A stretch of 49,535 nt of DNA from Acidimicrobiaceae bacterium (lineage in GTDB: Bacteria; Actinomycetota; Acidimicrobiia; Acidimicrobiales; Ilumatobacteraceae), in NCBI GenBank assembly GCA_024641005.1, contig JAHEDX010000021.1, forward strand, positions 4,726 through 54,260, written 5' to 3'. The position numbers and the translations under genes were made by a program. The notes under the pieces were generated by a model that saw nothing but the letters and a program-made list of their open reading frames with translations, was not told where the DNA came from and did no database searches. This document shows, in pieces, positions 33,631 through 42,055 of this stretch (position 1 is the first letter of the stretch; every line of letters starts with the position of its first letter).

Positions 33631-34740
33631 ATGCCAGCGACGAACGCACCGAGGCGAGCAGTGATGTTCGCGGCGACCATCATCGTCGCAGGATGTGGCG
33701 GCGAGGCGGCCAGTGGCCCGACTGGTCTGACAACGGTGACGACTGCCGTTGTTTCGTCGACCCTGCCGGAGACAACCGGCGGGCGGCCGGAGCCGGATCC
33801 GACCGTCTCGACGGTTGCGCCCACATCGACCTCCCCCACGATCGCGCCGCCGACGACCGAAGCAACGTCGACTTCGACTGGTCCACCCACGACCGCAGCC
33901 TCCGACGAGGTCACGATCTTGGCCGATGGCATCTCGTTACCGGTGGGCGCGGGCGGGTTCACCTACAGCGACGCGCTGGAAGATCAGACGGTCGACGGAC
34001 CGAACGCGCTCGCCGTCGACCGTTTTGGCGGGATCCACATCGCCGACCCATTGGCCGGGCAGATCGTCAGCGTGCGAGGCACAGATGTCTCACGGATCGA
34101 TGTCAAGGCGCTCGGGCTGTACTGGATCACCGATCTGGTCGCCACAGACGATTACCTGATCGTGCTCGAGAGCTACCTTGCCGGACCTGAGGTTCAGCGA
34201 GTCAATGTGATCAGCTACGAAGGTGCTCTCCTGGCGCAGGCCGACATCGATCTCGAGTATGACCGCATCGGTTGGCTCTGGGGACTCGTCGACACCGGAG
34301 ACGGCCGTTGGGTGCTCGACTTCCCTGATTTCGATCGTGAGTGGAATCCCGATACGCAGCAGTTCGAGGTCATCGCCGTACTCGACGTCAGGGGTAGCGA
34401 GATCGAACTTCTCGACCACGACATACGCATCGACGATGTGATCTTGCCCGCTGACGCCACGCCGAACAACGTGCACTGGTCGAGTATGCGGTATCTGGGC
34501 TCGACCGACGACGGCAGGTGGATCATCGAGCGATGGGATGGGACCGAAACGGTCGAATGGTGGACACACGACGGCACGTTCATCGGTGCCGCCGAGGTGC
34601 CACTCGGCGGCACCGTCGACGCCAAGGAGAACCTCCTTGCGACAACACCCGATGGCCGGGCGTTCGTCCTGTTCACCCGGCCCGATTCTGTCGACGTGAT
34701 CGAACTCATGCCCCAGCCCGAACGCATCATCACGCCGTAG
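33631..34740 (+). CDS. Predicted lipoprotein with propeller-like domain
   Basis: The product has 369 residues. The signal AVMFAATIIVAGC ends in a lipobox. About 60 residues of Thr/Ser/Pro linker follow. The mature domain has NHL- or propeller-like blades (VDGPNALAVDRFGGIHIADP, WLWGLVDTGDGRWVLDFPDF, YLGSTDDGRWIIERWDG, NLLATTPDGRAFVLF). It probably sits on the outer face of the membrane; the ligand is unknown. The ATG at 33631 is clear; TAGGTT at 33615-33620 is a candidate -10 box. It is a single-gene unit. Confidence 0.8.
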   Translation: MPATNAPRRAVMFAATIIVAGCGGEAASGPTGLTTVTTAVVSSTLPETTGGRPEPDPTVSTVAPTSTSPTIAPPTTEATSTSTGPPTTAASDEVTILADGISLPVGAGGFTYSDALEDQTVDGPNALAVDRFGGIHIADPLAGQIVSVRGTDVSRIDVKALGLYWITDLVATDDYLIVLESYLAGPEVQRVNVISYEGALLAQADIDLEYDRIGWLWGLVDTGDGRWVLDFPDFDREWNPDTQQFEVIAVLDVRGSEIELLDHDIRIDDVILPADATPNNVHWSSMRYLGSTDDGRWIIERWDGTETVEWWTHDGTFIGAAEVPLGGTVDAKENLLATTPDGRAFVLFTRPDSVDVIELMPQPERIITP

Positions 34741-34818
34741 GAGCCGATCGGAGCGAGGCGGGAGCGGCGTCGGAGGATAGTCCCGATCGCATCGCGTCGG
34801 GTGGGCCGACAAACGTGC

Positions 34819-35301
34819 TCAGCCTCGGAGGACGAGTTCGGTTTCGAGATCCATCGCCGTCTTGATCGGTGCGTCCGTTTCCCATGTGCCCCACTCCTCG
34901 CGGGGCAGGATCCAGGTGATCTCGATCGTATTGCCGTCGGGATCGGTGCCATAGACGGCCTTGGTGGCGCCGTGATCGTTCTGACCTTGGAAGCAGCCCT
35001 CGGCCATGAGGCAATCGCGGGCGGTGACGAGGTCGCGCAGGTCGTCGACCTGCCAGGCACAGTGGAACAGGCCGACCGATCGTGCGCTGGCGTCGGTGGC
35101 CTTCGGCCCGATCTTCAAGAGCGCCAGGTCGTGATGGTTGGTCGAGCCGGGGGCCCGGAGGAAGGCGAGGATGTCGTTGCCGAATCGGCCGACGTCTTCG
35201 GTGAAGCCCATGACTCGCTTGTAGAAGTCGACCGAGTCGTCGAGGTCGCGCACCTTGAGCGCGACGTGGTTGAGACGCCTGACTGGAATGAACTCGTTCA
35301 T
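34819..35301 (-). CDS. VOC-family ring-cleavage-dioxygenase-like protein
   Basis: The product has 160 residues. LNHVALKVRDLDDSVDFYKRV gives the first metal His, SVGLFHCAWQVDDL the second His, and GNTIEITWIL the Glu, the H-H-E facial triad of extradiol dioxygenase or glyoxalase-type VOC enzymes. So it is likely a metal-dependent enzyme rather than a binding-only VOC protein. Start ATG 35301 with GGAGGTT upstream. It is divergent from a TetR gene, and the 27-bp palindrome between them implies control by that TetR. Confidence 0.86.
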   Translation of the reverse strand: MNEFIPVRRLNHVALKVRDLDDSVDFYKRVMGFTEDVGRFGNDILAFLRAPGSTNHHDLALLKIGPKATDASARSVGLFHCAWQVDDLRDLVTARDCLMAEGCFQGQNDHGATKAVYGTDPDGNTIEITWILPREEWGTWETDAPIKTAMDLETELVLRG

Positions 35302-35336
35302 GTTGAACCTCCATGGTTCGATATGCAGTGGGGCTG

Positions 35337-35363
35337 TATCAATACAGTAATACTGTATTGATA
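35337..35363. promoter_or_regulatory. Perfect 27-bp palindromic operator
   Basis: TATCAATACAGTA (35337-35349), central A (35350), TACTGTATTGATA (35351-35363): 13 of 13 complementary bases. It overlaps the expected -35 region of the TetR promoter (-10 TATACT at 35373-35378) and lies 36 bp before the divergent VOC start. Autorepression by the neighbouring TetR is the natural reading. Confidence 0.82.
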
Positions 35364-35384
35364 TGGTTGGACTATACTGAGTTC

Positions 35385-36023
35385 ATGGAAGATGTCAAGA
35401 CGTCCCGTGGGCGCCGGGCGCGTCAGGCTGCGGCGACCCGTCAGCGCATCATCGAAGCGGCCGGGCGTCTGTTCGCCGAGCAGGGATACGCCGCCACGAC
35501 GGTCAACGCGGTCGCGGTCGAAGCCGACGTGGCAGTCGAGACCGTGTATGCCCGCTTCAAGAACAAACAGAACCTGCTCGAGGCCTTTCTCGACGAGTCG
35601 ATCGTCGGCGACGCCGAGCCGGTGCCGCTGTTGGACCGTCCCGCTGTGCAGGCCGTACGTGCGGCCGGCGACCAGCGCGAGCAGTTGAAACTGCTCGCTC
35701 GGATCATGCGCGGTGTGCTCGAGCGCAACGCCTCGGTTCACGCCGTACTGCGTTCGGCGATCGCGGCCGACTCGGAACTCGATCAACTGGCCTCGGTCGA
35801 CGACGCGCGGCGCAAGGCAACGCATCGAGCCTTCGTCGAGATGATCGCCGACCGAGGCCCACTGCGTGACGGATTGTCGATCGGCGATGCGACCGACACC
35901 ATGTCATCGCTCGCCAATCCCGACACGTACGCGTATCTGACGCAGCGGCGCGGCTGGACACCTGCGCGCGTCGAGCGCTGGCTGGTAGACAGCCTCGCCC
36001 TCCTCCTGCTGCCGCCCCTCTGA
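35385..36023 (+). CDS. TetR-family regulator
   Basis: The product has 212 residues. The helix-turn-helix is QRIIEAAGRLFAEQGYAATT then VAVEADVAVETVYARFKNKQ. The C-terminal ligand domain is helical with many Arg/Ala/Leu and has no obvious catalytic site. The ATG at 35385 lies six bases after the consensus -10 TATACT (35373-35378), which indicates a leaderless message; the frame upstream is only spacer. The 27-bp palindrome between this gene and the divergent VOC gene should be its operator. The inducer is presumably related to the VOC enzyme's substrate. Confidence 0.92.
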   Translation: MEDVKTSRGRRARQAAATRQRIIEAAGRLFAEQGYAATTVNAVAVEADVAVETVYARFKNKQNLLEAFLDESIVGDAEPVPLLDRPAVQAVRAAGDQREQLKLLARIMRGVLERNASVHAVLRSAIAADSELDQLASVDDARRKATHRAFVEMIADRGPLRDGLSIGDATDTMSSLANPDTYAYLTQRRGWTPARVERWLVDSLALLLLPPL

Positions 36024-36106
36024 GCTCGATCGGCCGCGCTGAGGGAGTGCCTCGTGGAATCTGCGAGTGCCGATTGCGGCAGCGCCCTGGTGACCGCGGC
36101 GATCGG

Positions 36107-37036
36107 TCAGGCTCGCGCCGCACGGCTCAGGGCGCCTGCGATGCCATCGACGAAGCGAACGACGGCGGAACCATCGGGGTCGTGGTCGGGGTTGAGCTCG
36201 CAGATCGTGAGTGCGGCGACGCGCGGATGGGACAGGATCCTGCCGAGTGCGACGAGCGTGGCATCGAACCCGAGACCCTCGTTCCGGTCGGCGTTCTCAG
36301 AGATCGGAAGATCGACGAAGTCGATCACGTCCACGTCGAGGTGGACCGCGAGGTGATCCGCCTCGCGGGTGATGCTGTCGAGCGCGCGTTGGGCAGCGCC
36401 TTCTGGGTCGACTGCGACCTCGGCGACGCCGGTCCGGCGGATGTGGAGGGCCGCTATTCGCTCGCGCTCGCGCTCCATTCCATCGCCGTGCGCGAACAGG
36501 TGCAATCGGTCGGGCTCGAGCAGAGGTGATCGATGGAACGCGCCGGCCAGGAGAGGATCGGCGTCGGTGTCGCCCAACGCGTGGGCCATGCCCATGGAGT
36601 CGAGCGCGCCCCAACGGACACTGGTGGGCACGTTCATGTCCGCATGAAGGTCGAAGTAGAGCAGGCCGATGTGCCCGCCGTGACGGTGGTGCAGCCCGGC
36701 GAGCGTCCCGAGCTCGATGGTGCAATCACCGCCCAGCACCAATGGCAGTCCCGTTGTCGAAGCGACCCGTCTCGCGGTGCCCAGGGCGATGTCTCGTACG
36801 GCTGGGAGGTGCTGGGCGAACGGATGCTGGACGTCGGGGAACCAGCGGCGGACCTCGCTGTCACCGTGATCGCGAACCTCCCAATCGCGTCGGAGGCGTT
36901 CGACGAGCCCGGCTGCGCGGAGCCTCGCCGGCGCGCGTTCCTGCCCAGGAGCGAACGCTCCCATGCTGGTCGGGACGCCGATCAGGTCGATCGTCCGCAT
37001 GGGCGACATCGTCGAGTCAGACGGTCGGTCGATCAT
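36107..37036 (-). CDS. Arginase/ureohydrolase-fold protein with altered metal ligand
   Basis: The product has 309 residues, normal for the family. Metal motifs are LYFDLHADMN (Asp129, His131, Asp133) and HLDVDVIDF (Asp234, Asp236). The first motif, normally GGDHS, is GGDCT with Cys105 in place of the His ligand. Members may hydrolyse arginine, agmatine, guanidine-like or formimino compounds; with a Cys in the first motif the substrate and metal are uncertain. The ATG at 37036 has GGAGGAG six bases upstream. A minus-strand promoter (TTGACC 37091-37096, 18 bp, TAAGCT 37067-37072) lies before it. Confidence 0.83.
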   Translation of the reverse strand: MIDRPSDSTMSPMRTIDLIGVPTSMGAFAPGQERAPARLRAAGLVERLRRDWEVRDHGDSEVRRWFPDVQHPFAQHLPAVRDIALGTARRVASTTGLPLVLGGDCTIELGTLAGLHHRHGGHIGLLYFDLHADMNVPTSVRWGALDSMGMAHALGDTDADPLLAGAFHRSPLLEPDRLHLFAHGDGMERERERIAALHIRRTGVAEVAVDPEGAAQRALDSITREADHLAVHLDVDVIDFVDLPISENADRNEGLGFDATLVALGRILSHPRVAALTICELNPDHDPDGSAVVRFVDGIAGALSRAARA

Positions 37037-37066
37037 GTCGTACTCCTCCACTTGGTTACTGGTCAA

Positions 37067-37096
37067 AGCTTAAGGATGGTAACGGATACCGGTCAA
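37067..37096 (-). promoter_or_regulatory. Promoter of the arginase-fold gene
   Basis: Read on the minus strand, TTGACC (37091-37096) and TAAGCT (37067-37072) are 18 bp apart. ACTGGTCAA, ACCGGTCAA and ACTGGTT repeat in the same divergent spacer and may be regulator half-sites. Confidence 0.45.
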
Positions 37097-37109
37097 GTGC
37101 TTTCACTGG

Positions 37110-37138
37110 TTGCCGACCGTTGCGCCGACTGGCATACT
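37110..37138 (+). promoter_or_regulatory. Promoter of the CGNR gene
   Basis: TTGCCG (37110-37115), 17 bp, CATACT (37133-37138). The GTG start is 7 bases after the -10 box, so the transcript would be leaderless. Confidence 0.5.
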
Positions 37139-37145
37139 CGGGGTC

Positions 37146-37706
37146 GTGAACACGCCGGAGCGCACACCTGGCACCGCGCCGGGCGATCTGGAGTTCATCC
37201 GATCCTTCGTGAACAGCGTCGACCTCGAGTCGGGCGTCGACGATCTGGTTCCGTTGGATGCGGCCGCGTCGTGGTTTCGGCAGCGGAGTTGGGCGGCGTC
37301 CCTCGATCAAGCTGCGCTCGACGAGTTGGTCGTGGTGCGAGAGGTGCTCAGAGATGTGGTCAGCACACGCGGTACGGCTGACCAGGTCGAGGCCGAGGCA
37401 CGGCTGGATGCGATCGCCAGCCGCTACCCGGTGCTCGTGAAGGTCTCGTCGGGACGGGTCCCGCTTACCCCGTCGACCCGTTCGGGCGTGGGGGCGATCG
37501 TCGAGAGGATCTTGTGTTCGGTGGCCGCCGCGGTGATCGACGGCGAGTGGGAGCGAATGAAGACCTGTGCCAACGACCGATGCCGATGGCTGTTCTACGA
37601 CCACTCGCGCAACCGGTCCCGGTCGTGGTGCAACATGGAGACCTGCGGCGCTCAGGCGAAGATGCGCACCTACCGTCAGAGGCAGGCGGCCCGTCGAAGC
37701 CACTGA
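37146..37706 (+). CDS. CGNR zinc-finger (ABATE-type) regulator
   Basis: The product has 186 residues. The N-terminal ligand-binding-like domain has FIRSFVNSVDLESG. The C-terminal CGNR finger has Cys141 and Cys146 (C-x4-C), then the RNRSRSWC element with Cys162 and Cys167, followed by a basic helix (MRTYRQRQAARR). Family members are probable transcription regulators. The GTG at 37146 is preferred because of its promoter spacing. It is divergent from the arginase-fold gene, 109 bp apart, and may regulate it. Confidence 0.88.
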   Translation: MNTPERTPGTAPGDLEFIRSFVNSVDLESGVDDLVPLDAAASWFRQRSWAASLDQAALDELVVVREVLRDVVSTRGTADQVEAEARLDAIASRYPVLVKVSSGRVPLTPSTRSGVGAIVERILCSVAAAVIDGEWERMKTCANDRCRWLFYDHSRNRSRSWCNMETCGAQAKMRTYRQRQAARRSH

Positions 37707-37925
37707 CCGGGGATCGCGTGTGCGCCACCCGTCCCGTGGATCAGAGCGAGGGCGGGGGACAAGCGCAGACTCGCACACGGCATGCAGAACCTGTTGCCGT
37801 GGAGTCTGCCCTCACCAGACCATCGACGGTGGCGAGGGCCACAGCCCTGGGGATCGTCGTGCCGGCGTCTCGCTCGCATGCGCGGTATCACTGTTCGGTG
37901 CGTTGCGAGGTACTAGAAGTTGGTG

Positions 37926-38504
37926 ATGTTCCTCGATGAACCAACGTTCGGTGAAGGCGCTCAACGGCTCTTCGACGATGACCAGAAGTACATGGGTTGG
38001 GTCATGAACGTCTCGAGACTGTGGGCCTGGCAGCCCGAGAGCGCGCAAGCACTGTTCGCCCTCATGGGGTCGGCGTCGGAACAGTTCTCGATGCGGCAGC
38101 GAGGGCTGCTGGTCGCTGCATGCGCATCGACGCTCGGTGATTCGTACTGTTCGCTTGCGTGGGGCGGAAAGCTGGCGAAAGAGGCCGACGCTGCGACAGC
38201 AGCCGGGGTGCTGACCGGGTCCGATGAGGGCCTCACCGATGCCGAACGGGCGATGGCGCGTTGGGCGCGCGCCGTGGTGAGAGACCCGAACGCGATCACC
38301 CAGGCCGACGTCGACGAGGTTCGGGCCGCCGGTTTCAGCGACGCCGACGTGTTCGCGATGACGGTGTTCGTGGCTCTGCGTCTCGCGTTCTCGACCGTGA
38401 ACGACGCGTTGGGAAGTCAACCAGATCCGGAGCTGCGGGGGTTCTCCCCTCCAGAGGTGATCGCGGCCGTCGACTTCGGACGTCCGATCGGTGAGGGTCG
38501 CTGA
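37926..38504 (+). CDS. AhpD/carboxymuconolactone-decarboxylase-like protein
   Basis: The product has about 192 residues and is mostly helical. SMRQRGLLVAACASTLGDSY, AWGGKLAKEADAATAAGVL and the later ALRLAFSTVNDALG resemble AhpD-fold proteins. The CxxC...H redox centre of AhpD is not intact: only scattered cysteines remain. So peroxidase or decarboxylase activity is unproven. Start is uncertain among TTG 37920, GTG 37923 and ATG 37926; TACTAG at 37911-37916 lies close upstream. The 219-bp gap to the CGNR gene shows nothing else. Confidence 0.7.
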   Translation: MFLDEPTFGEGAQRLFDDDQKYMGWVMNVSRLWAWQPESAQALFALMGSASEQFSMRQRGLLVAACASTLGDSYCSLAWGGKLAKEADAATAAGVLTGSDEGLTDAERAMARWARAVVRDPNAITQADVDEVRAAGFSDADVFAMTVFVALRLAFSTVNDALGSQPDPELRGFSPPEVIAAVDFGRPIGEGR

Positions 38505-38619
38505 CCACGCTTCAACGGTGTTCCCGGGCACGCAGCGACTGCGACAGCGAGTCGGTGGGCTTGCACCGGCGACCGTTCGTGCCCGCCGCGGCCGGAGTCG
38601 ACATCATGCAAGGACCCGA

Positions 38620-39099
38620 TCAGCTTGCGGGAGTCGACGACCTGATCCGCTTGCGGGCCGTCGAGGCCTGTGACAGCGGCACCAGCTTGGTCGCCTTGCC
38701 GAGCCCTTTGGCAGGCATGTTCCCGTACACCGCTTCGTACTCGCCATCACGCACGAGGAATGTCTCGTGCCAGATCCCGGCTCGATCGTCCTTGCCGACG
38801 CGCTTCCAGTAGTTCCGCCAAGCCGTCAGGTGTGGGTCCTTGTCCTTGGCGAACGCCTCGAGGTGATCGAACGAGCGCCAGTACTGGACGTTGGCGAAGC
38901 CCATGGTCTCGTATCCGAGCAATCCCTTCTCGGGATGCTGGGTCAGGTACTTCAGCATGTAGTTCATGCTCTTGCGGCCGCCGAGGTCGCGTGCGATCCG
39001 AATCAGTTGCCACGGTTTGTTGGCTCGGGCTCCGATGATGAAGACGACGAAGTCACCTTCGATCTCGGCGGTCCAACGCCCCTGGTTGATCTCCTTCAC
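38620..39099 (-). CDS. DUF4188-type (monooxygenase-like) protein
   Basis: The product has 159 residues. DFVVFIIGARANKPWQLIRIARD, GYETMGFANVQYWRSFDHLEAFAKD, WRNYWKRVGKDDRAGIWHETF and EAVYGNMPAKGLGKAT are typical of DUF4188, which shares the dimeric ferredoxin-like fold with small monooxygenases and heme-binding proteins. Function is not established. Start is GTG 39099. It reads left and ends 115 bp from the convergent AhpD-like gene. Confidence 0.85.
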   Translation of the reverse strand: MKEINQGRWTAEIEGDFVVFIIGARANKPWQLIRIARDLGGRKSMNYMLKYLTQHPEKGLLGYETMGFANVQYWRSFDHLEAFAKDKDPHLTAWRNYWKRVGKDDRAGIWHETFLVRDGEYEAVYGNMPAKGLGKATKLVPLSQASTARKRIRSSTPAS

Positions 39100-39367
39100 G
39101 ACGGTCCCCCTGCTCGATGTCGGGTCAGTCTCGCGCAGATCAGGAGGGCTCGTGGCCGGTGTCGATCCCCATGCGGAATCGGGCCCTCCCGGCCTGATCG
39201 CGTCCCGACAGCTGCGTTGGGGGAGCGCTTTGCCCTGCTCCCGTCGTCAGGTGCACGCGGCATCGGCGCCAGCTGCACGATCGTCACCGGTCGGGCCTTG
39301 GCAACGGGAGCGGAGTGGGCGACCAAGAGGTGCGTCGTCGATGTCGAGCATCTCGACGTACCGACGG

Positions 39368-39961
39368 TCAGCGGGGATCGCGCCACATCGGCATGAACGG
39401 TGGCGCTCCCGCGGGAAGCTCGATGGGAGCTCTCGGCTTGAATCCGTGACGCACGTAGAACGCTTCGTTGCGTGGCTTCGAGTTCTCCAGGTAGGCCGGT
39501 AGGCCCTCTTCGTCGCACCGGTCGAGCATGGGCTGGATGACGGACGATCCGAGCCCGCTGCCCTGCGCGTCGCGGCGAACGCCGATCGCGAACAGGTAGT
39601 AATGCGGTTCTGACGGGTGCGCTTGGTCAACGATCTGGAGCAACCGGGCCAGCCGGACGATTCCGAAGCGAAAGCTGCGGACGATGGCGGGGAGGCTGCG
39701 GAACAGCTCGCTCGATGTGAGCTCGGTGTGTTCAGGTGCATTCCACAGCGCCGTGGCCTCATGGTTCTCGGTGGTGAACATCAATGGCTCGGGATGGCGG
39801 AATCGTGCGGCGATCGCCGATCTGAACACTGGCGTCAGGCGCTTAGGGTCATCTTCGAAGTGCCCGGCCCAGCCCATGAGCGGGTCGTCCGCAAATGCGT
39901 CAGCCAACGACTGTGCCGACGCATCCGCGTCGCTCTTGTCGAGTCGTCTGACCTCGCTCAC
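39368..39961 (-). CDS. GNAT N-acetyltransferase
   Basis: The product has 197 residues. The acetyl-CoA loop is AIGVRRDAQGSGLGSSVIQPM, followed by LENSKPRNEAFYVRHGF, which is typical for GNAT C-terminal strands. It shows a short Trp/His N-terminal part (DPLMGWAGHF). The acceptor is unknown. Start is GTG 39961. A 316-bp spacer separates it from the divergent VOC gene. Confidence 0.85.
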   Translation of the reverse strand: MSEVRRLDKSDADASAQSLADAFADDPLMGWAGHFEDDPKRLTPVFRSAIAARFRHPEPLMFTTENHEATALWNAPEHTELTSSELFRSLPAIVRSFRFGIVRLARLLQIVDQAHPSEPHYYLFAIGVRRDAQGSGLGSSVIQPMLDRCDEEGLPAYLENSKPRNEAFYVRHGFKPRAPIELPAGAPPFMPMWRDPR

Positions 39962-40277
39962 CGTGATACCCCGAATCGTGGTCTACCACACCGATCGCGG
40001 TTGCGGCCCGTGGCCGTCAGTGAGGCGTGGTTTGCCGTTCTCCGGCTGCCCAAGTTCGACCTGCATACCGGCTCGATCAGGTCGCCGCACCGCAAGTTGC
40101 TGCGAGTGCCGTGGTCATACCGCTCATCGTCGTCGTTCAATATCCCAATCTGACGCGCGCCGGCCCGATCGTCGTGTGGGGCAGTGATCGGCGACGACGT
40201 CGAGACCGGCTCCCGTTCTTCGCGAGTAAGGTCGCGGCAGCACGCAGAGAGCGAAACACGACGGGAGGATCTGGATC
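39962..40277. other. Intergenic spacer, no gene recognised
   Basis: This 316-bp spacer lies between a leftward GNAT and a rightward VOC gene. The only recognisable signal is the GGGAGGA ribosome-binding site just before the VOC start. Frames here are Arg-rich and unlike proteins. Confidence 0.4.
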
Positions 40278-40760
40278 GTGCTGACCGACGGGTTCAATCA
40301 CGTAGCAGTCCTCACTGGTGACATGGACCGGTTCGTCGACTTCTATGTCGAGACGTTCGGGGCGGAGGTCGTCGTGGATCATGTCGAGCCTGGTGACCCT
40401 CGCCTCTGCATCTTGTCGATCGGGCCGCTCGCGGAACTGAACGTCTTCGAGATCGAGGGCAACCAGGAGCACTCGAAGCAGGCACCGATGTTCGGTCGTG
40501 GCCGACTCGACCACTTGGCACTTCGTGCCGCCGACATAGACGCCTTCGAGGAGATCCGGCGACGGCTTCGCGACGCCGGCGCCTCGGATGGCTACGTCAG
40601 TGACTTCGGCCCCATCCTCAGCCTGTTCTACCGAGACCCCGATGGCTTGGAGTCCGAGTTGGTCGTGGCGAATCCCGACGCCATTCCCGGCGTGTACAAC
40701 GGTCCGGGGACGCCATCGGCGAGATTCGCACACGACATGCCCGACCCGCACACGAAGTAG
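40278..40760 (+). CDS. VOC/glyoxalase-family protein
   Basis: The product has 160 residues. FNHVAVLTGDMDRFVDFYV provides the first His, GRGRLDHLALRAADIDAF the second, and DPDGLESELVV the acidic ligand, so a metal-dependent VOC enzyme is likely. The substrate is unknown. The GTG at 40278 is preceded by GGGAGGA. A CTCGAT/ATCGAG hairpin at 40765-40791, just after its stop, may terminate it. Confidence 0.86.
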   Translation: MLTDGFNHVAVLTGDMDRFVDFYVETFGAEVVVDHVEPGDPRLCILSIGPLAELNVFEIEGNQEHSKQAPMFGRGRLDHLALRAADIDAFEEIRRRLRDAGASDGYVSDFGPILSLFYRDPDGLESELVVANPDAIPGVYNGPGTPSARFAHDMPDPHTK

Positions 40761-40764
40761 CCCC

Positions 40765-40791
40765 CTCGATCGCCTCCCTTCGCACATCGAG
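40765..40791. terminator. Hairpin after VOC gene
   Basis: CTCGAT (40765-40770) and ATCGAG (40786-40791) pair around a 15-nt loop right after the VOC stop and before the RidA-like sequence. The stem is modest and there is no T tract. Confidence 0.3.
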
Positions 40792-40852
40792 CGGGTAGTC
40801 CCAGACACCGCGATCGAACATTACGGTTGGGAGAACGCCTAGGTTTCGATTC

Positions 40853-41310
40853 ATATCCCGAATTGCTGACCGTCTGCTCGAACTGGGTGTGGAACTGCCC
40901 TCCGCGCCCGAGTCGCTTGCCAACTACGTCCCGGCGGTGCGTTCGCGAAACCTCGTCACGACCGCTGGCCAGGTCTCGGTGTACGGGGATCATGTTTGGA
41001 AGGGGAAGTTGGGCGGCGATCTGGGACTCGACGAAGCGATCGCGGCAACTCGGGCGAGCGCGATCAACTGCCTCGCAGCCCTGCTGACCGTCATCGAATC
41101 GCTCGATCAAGTCGCCCAGGTCGTCGCCGTCCACGGCCTGGTCAACTCCACGCCGGAGAATGGAGATCAGGCAGCAGCCATGAACGGTGCATCCGATTTG
41201 ATGGTGGAGGTGTTTGGTGAGGCGGGACGCCACGCACGAACCGCTGTGGGTGTCGCCGTGCCCTACAACTTCGCATCGTCGGTCTATATGTGGTGGAAGT
41301 CTCTGACTGA
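40853..41310 (+). pseudogene. RidA-family gene with lost start and C-terminal frameshift
   Basis: The RidA-like protein reads SRIADRLLELGVELP from 40856, then NYVPAVRSRNLVTTAGQ and EVFGEAGRHARTAVGVA. Two defects are visible. First, the codon expected to be ATG is ATA at 40853-40855. No ATG, GTG or TTG lies in frame between the TAG at 40796 and the GTG at 40889, inside the conserved N-terminus, although TAGGTT at 40840-40845 sits at the usual leaderless distance. Second, after VYM (ending 41290) the frame runs on into the antisense of the next gene, whereas a -1 shift reads VVEVSD and stops at 41308-41310, as RidA proteins do. It may be a decaying gene or contain sequencing errors. Confidence 0.7.
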
Positions 41311-41347
41311 CCGGGTGGCCGACGTGTCTTGCCGCGTGGGGGAGCGG

Positions 41348-41743
41348 CTATTCCGGAGCCTGTTGGACGACGTAGGTGAGGCCGTCGGGAGCTCGGAAGA
41401 AGAACCAGCCGAACCCGGCCAACTCGGGGTCGCCGAACGCTTCACTTGCCCAGACGACCTCTCCGACCTCGCGGCCTGCTGCCGCGATCTCGTCGCGTGC
41501 TTCGAGCAGGTCGGCAACGGTGAACGCAACGAACAGGGGTTGCTCCGGCGGTGCGAGTCGCTCGTCGTCGAATTCCGACCCGTAGACCTCCAAGAGGTCA
41601 CAGCGACCGGTCGGCAACCGGAGAATCGACCATGCGGGATCGTCTCTGAGCATCTCCAGGCCGAGCACATCTCGGAAGAAGGCCGAGGTCGCTTCGACAT
41701 TCGATGTCCGAGCGCCCACGAACCCGACTCTGAGCACTTTCAC
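41348..41743 (-). CDS. VOC/glyoxalase-family protein
   Basis: The product has 131 residues. VGFVGARTSNVEATSAFFRDV, LFVAFTVADLLEARDEIA and FFFRAPDGLTYVVQQ give a single VOC domain, but the expected metal residues are replaced (FVGARTS and TYVVQ), so binding rather than catalysis is possible. Start GTG 41743. It converges on the RidA-like sequence with a 37-bp gap once the frameshift there is allowed for. Confidence 0.83.
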   Translation of the reverse strand: MKVLRVGFVGARTSNVEATSAFFRDVLGLEMLRDDPAWSILRLPTGRCDLLEVYGSEFDDERLAPPEQPLFVAFTVADLLEARDEIAAAGREVGEVVWASEAFGDPELAGFGWFFFRAPDGLTYVVQQAPE

Positions 41744-42055
41744 ATTGACCCCCGTCGATCGGATCCTCCTACCGCGATTGATCCTAGTTGCGTACGTCTG
41801 TGCCGTTGAGCGGCGGCACTTCCAATCTGTCGCTGCGCGCTGCGCGCTGACGCTGACCGGGCCCGGTACGGCGAACGATCGGTGACCGAGCCGAGCGCCT
41901 CAGCTCGCCGTTCCGCATGCCAGCCTCACGTAAGTGCTCCTGACCAAACCAGACGTGACTGTCTGATCTATGGCGTCGTCGCTCCGCCGTTGCAGCCGCA
42001 GCAACTCGACCGCGTACGTTCTCGATCCACGTCAGAAGTGTGCAAGCGTGTCGCG
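41744..42055. other. Intergenic spacer with 32-bp repeat
   Basis: This 312-bp divergent spacer lies before the cupin gene. It holds copy 1 of the 32-bp repeat (41912-41943). No gene is supported. Confidence 0.45.
41912..41943 (+). repeat. 32-bp direct repeat, copy 1
   Basis: It starts CCGCATGCCAGCCTCAC and ends CTCCTGAC; 27 of 32 positions equal copy 3. All three copies (here, 44689-44720, 46843-46874) have the same orientation and lie in spacers upstream of small rightward genes. Confidence 0.7.

Noticed and set aside
40889..41809. A 306-residue frame starting at GTG 40889
   Set aside because: Only its first ~130 residues resemble RidA. The rest is antisense to a well-supported VOC gene, which is why I call a frameshift.
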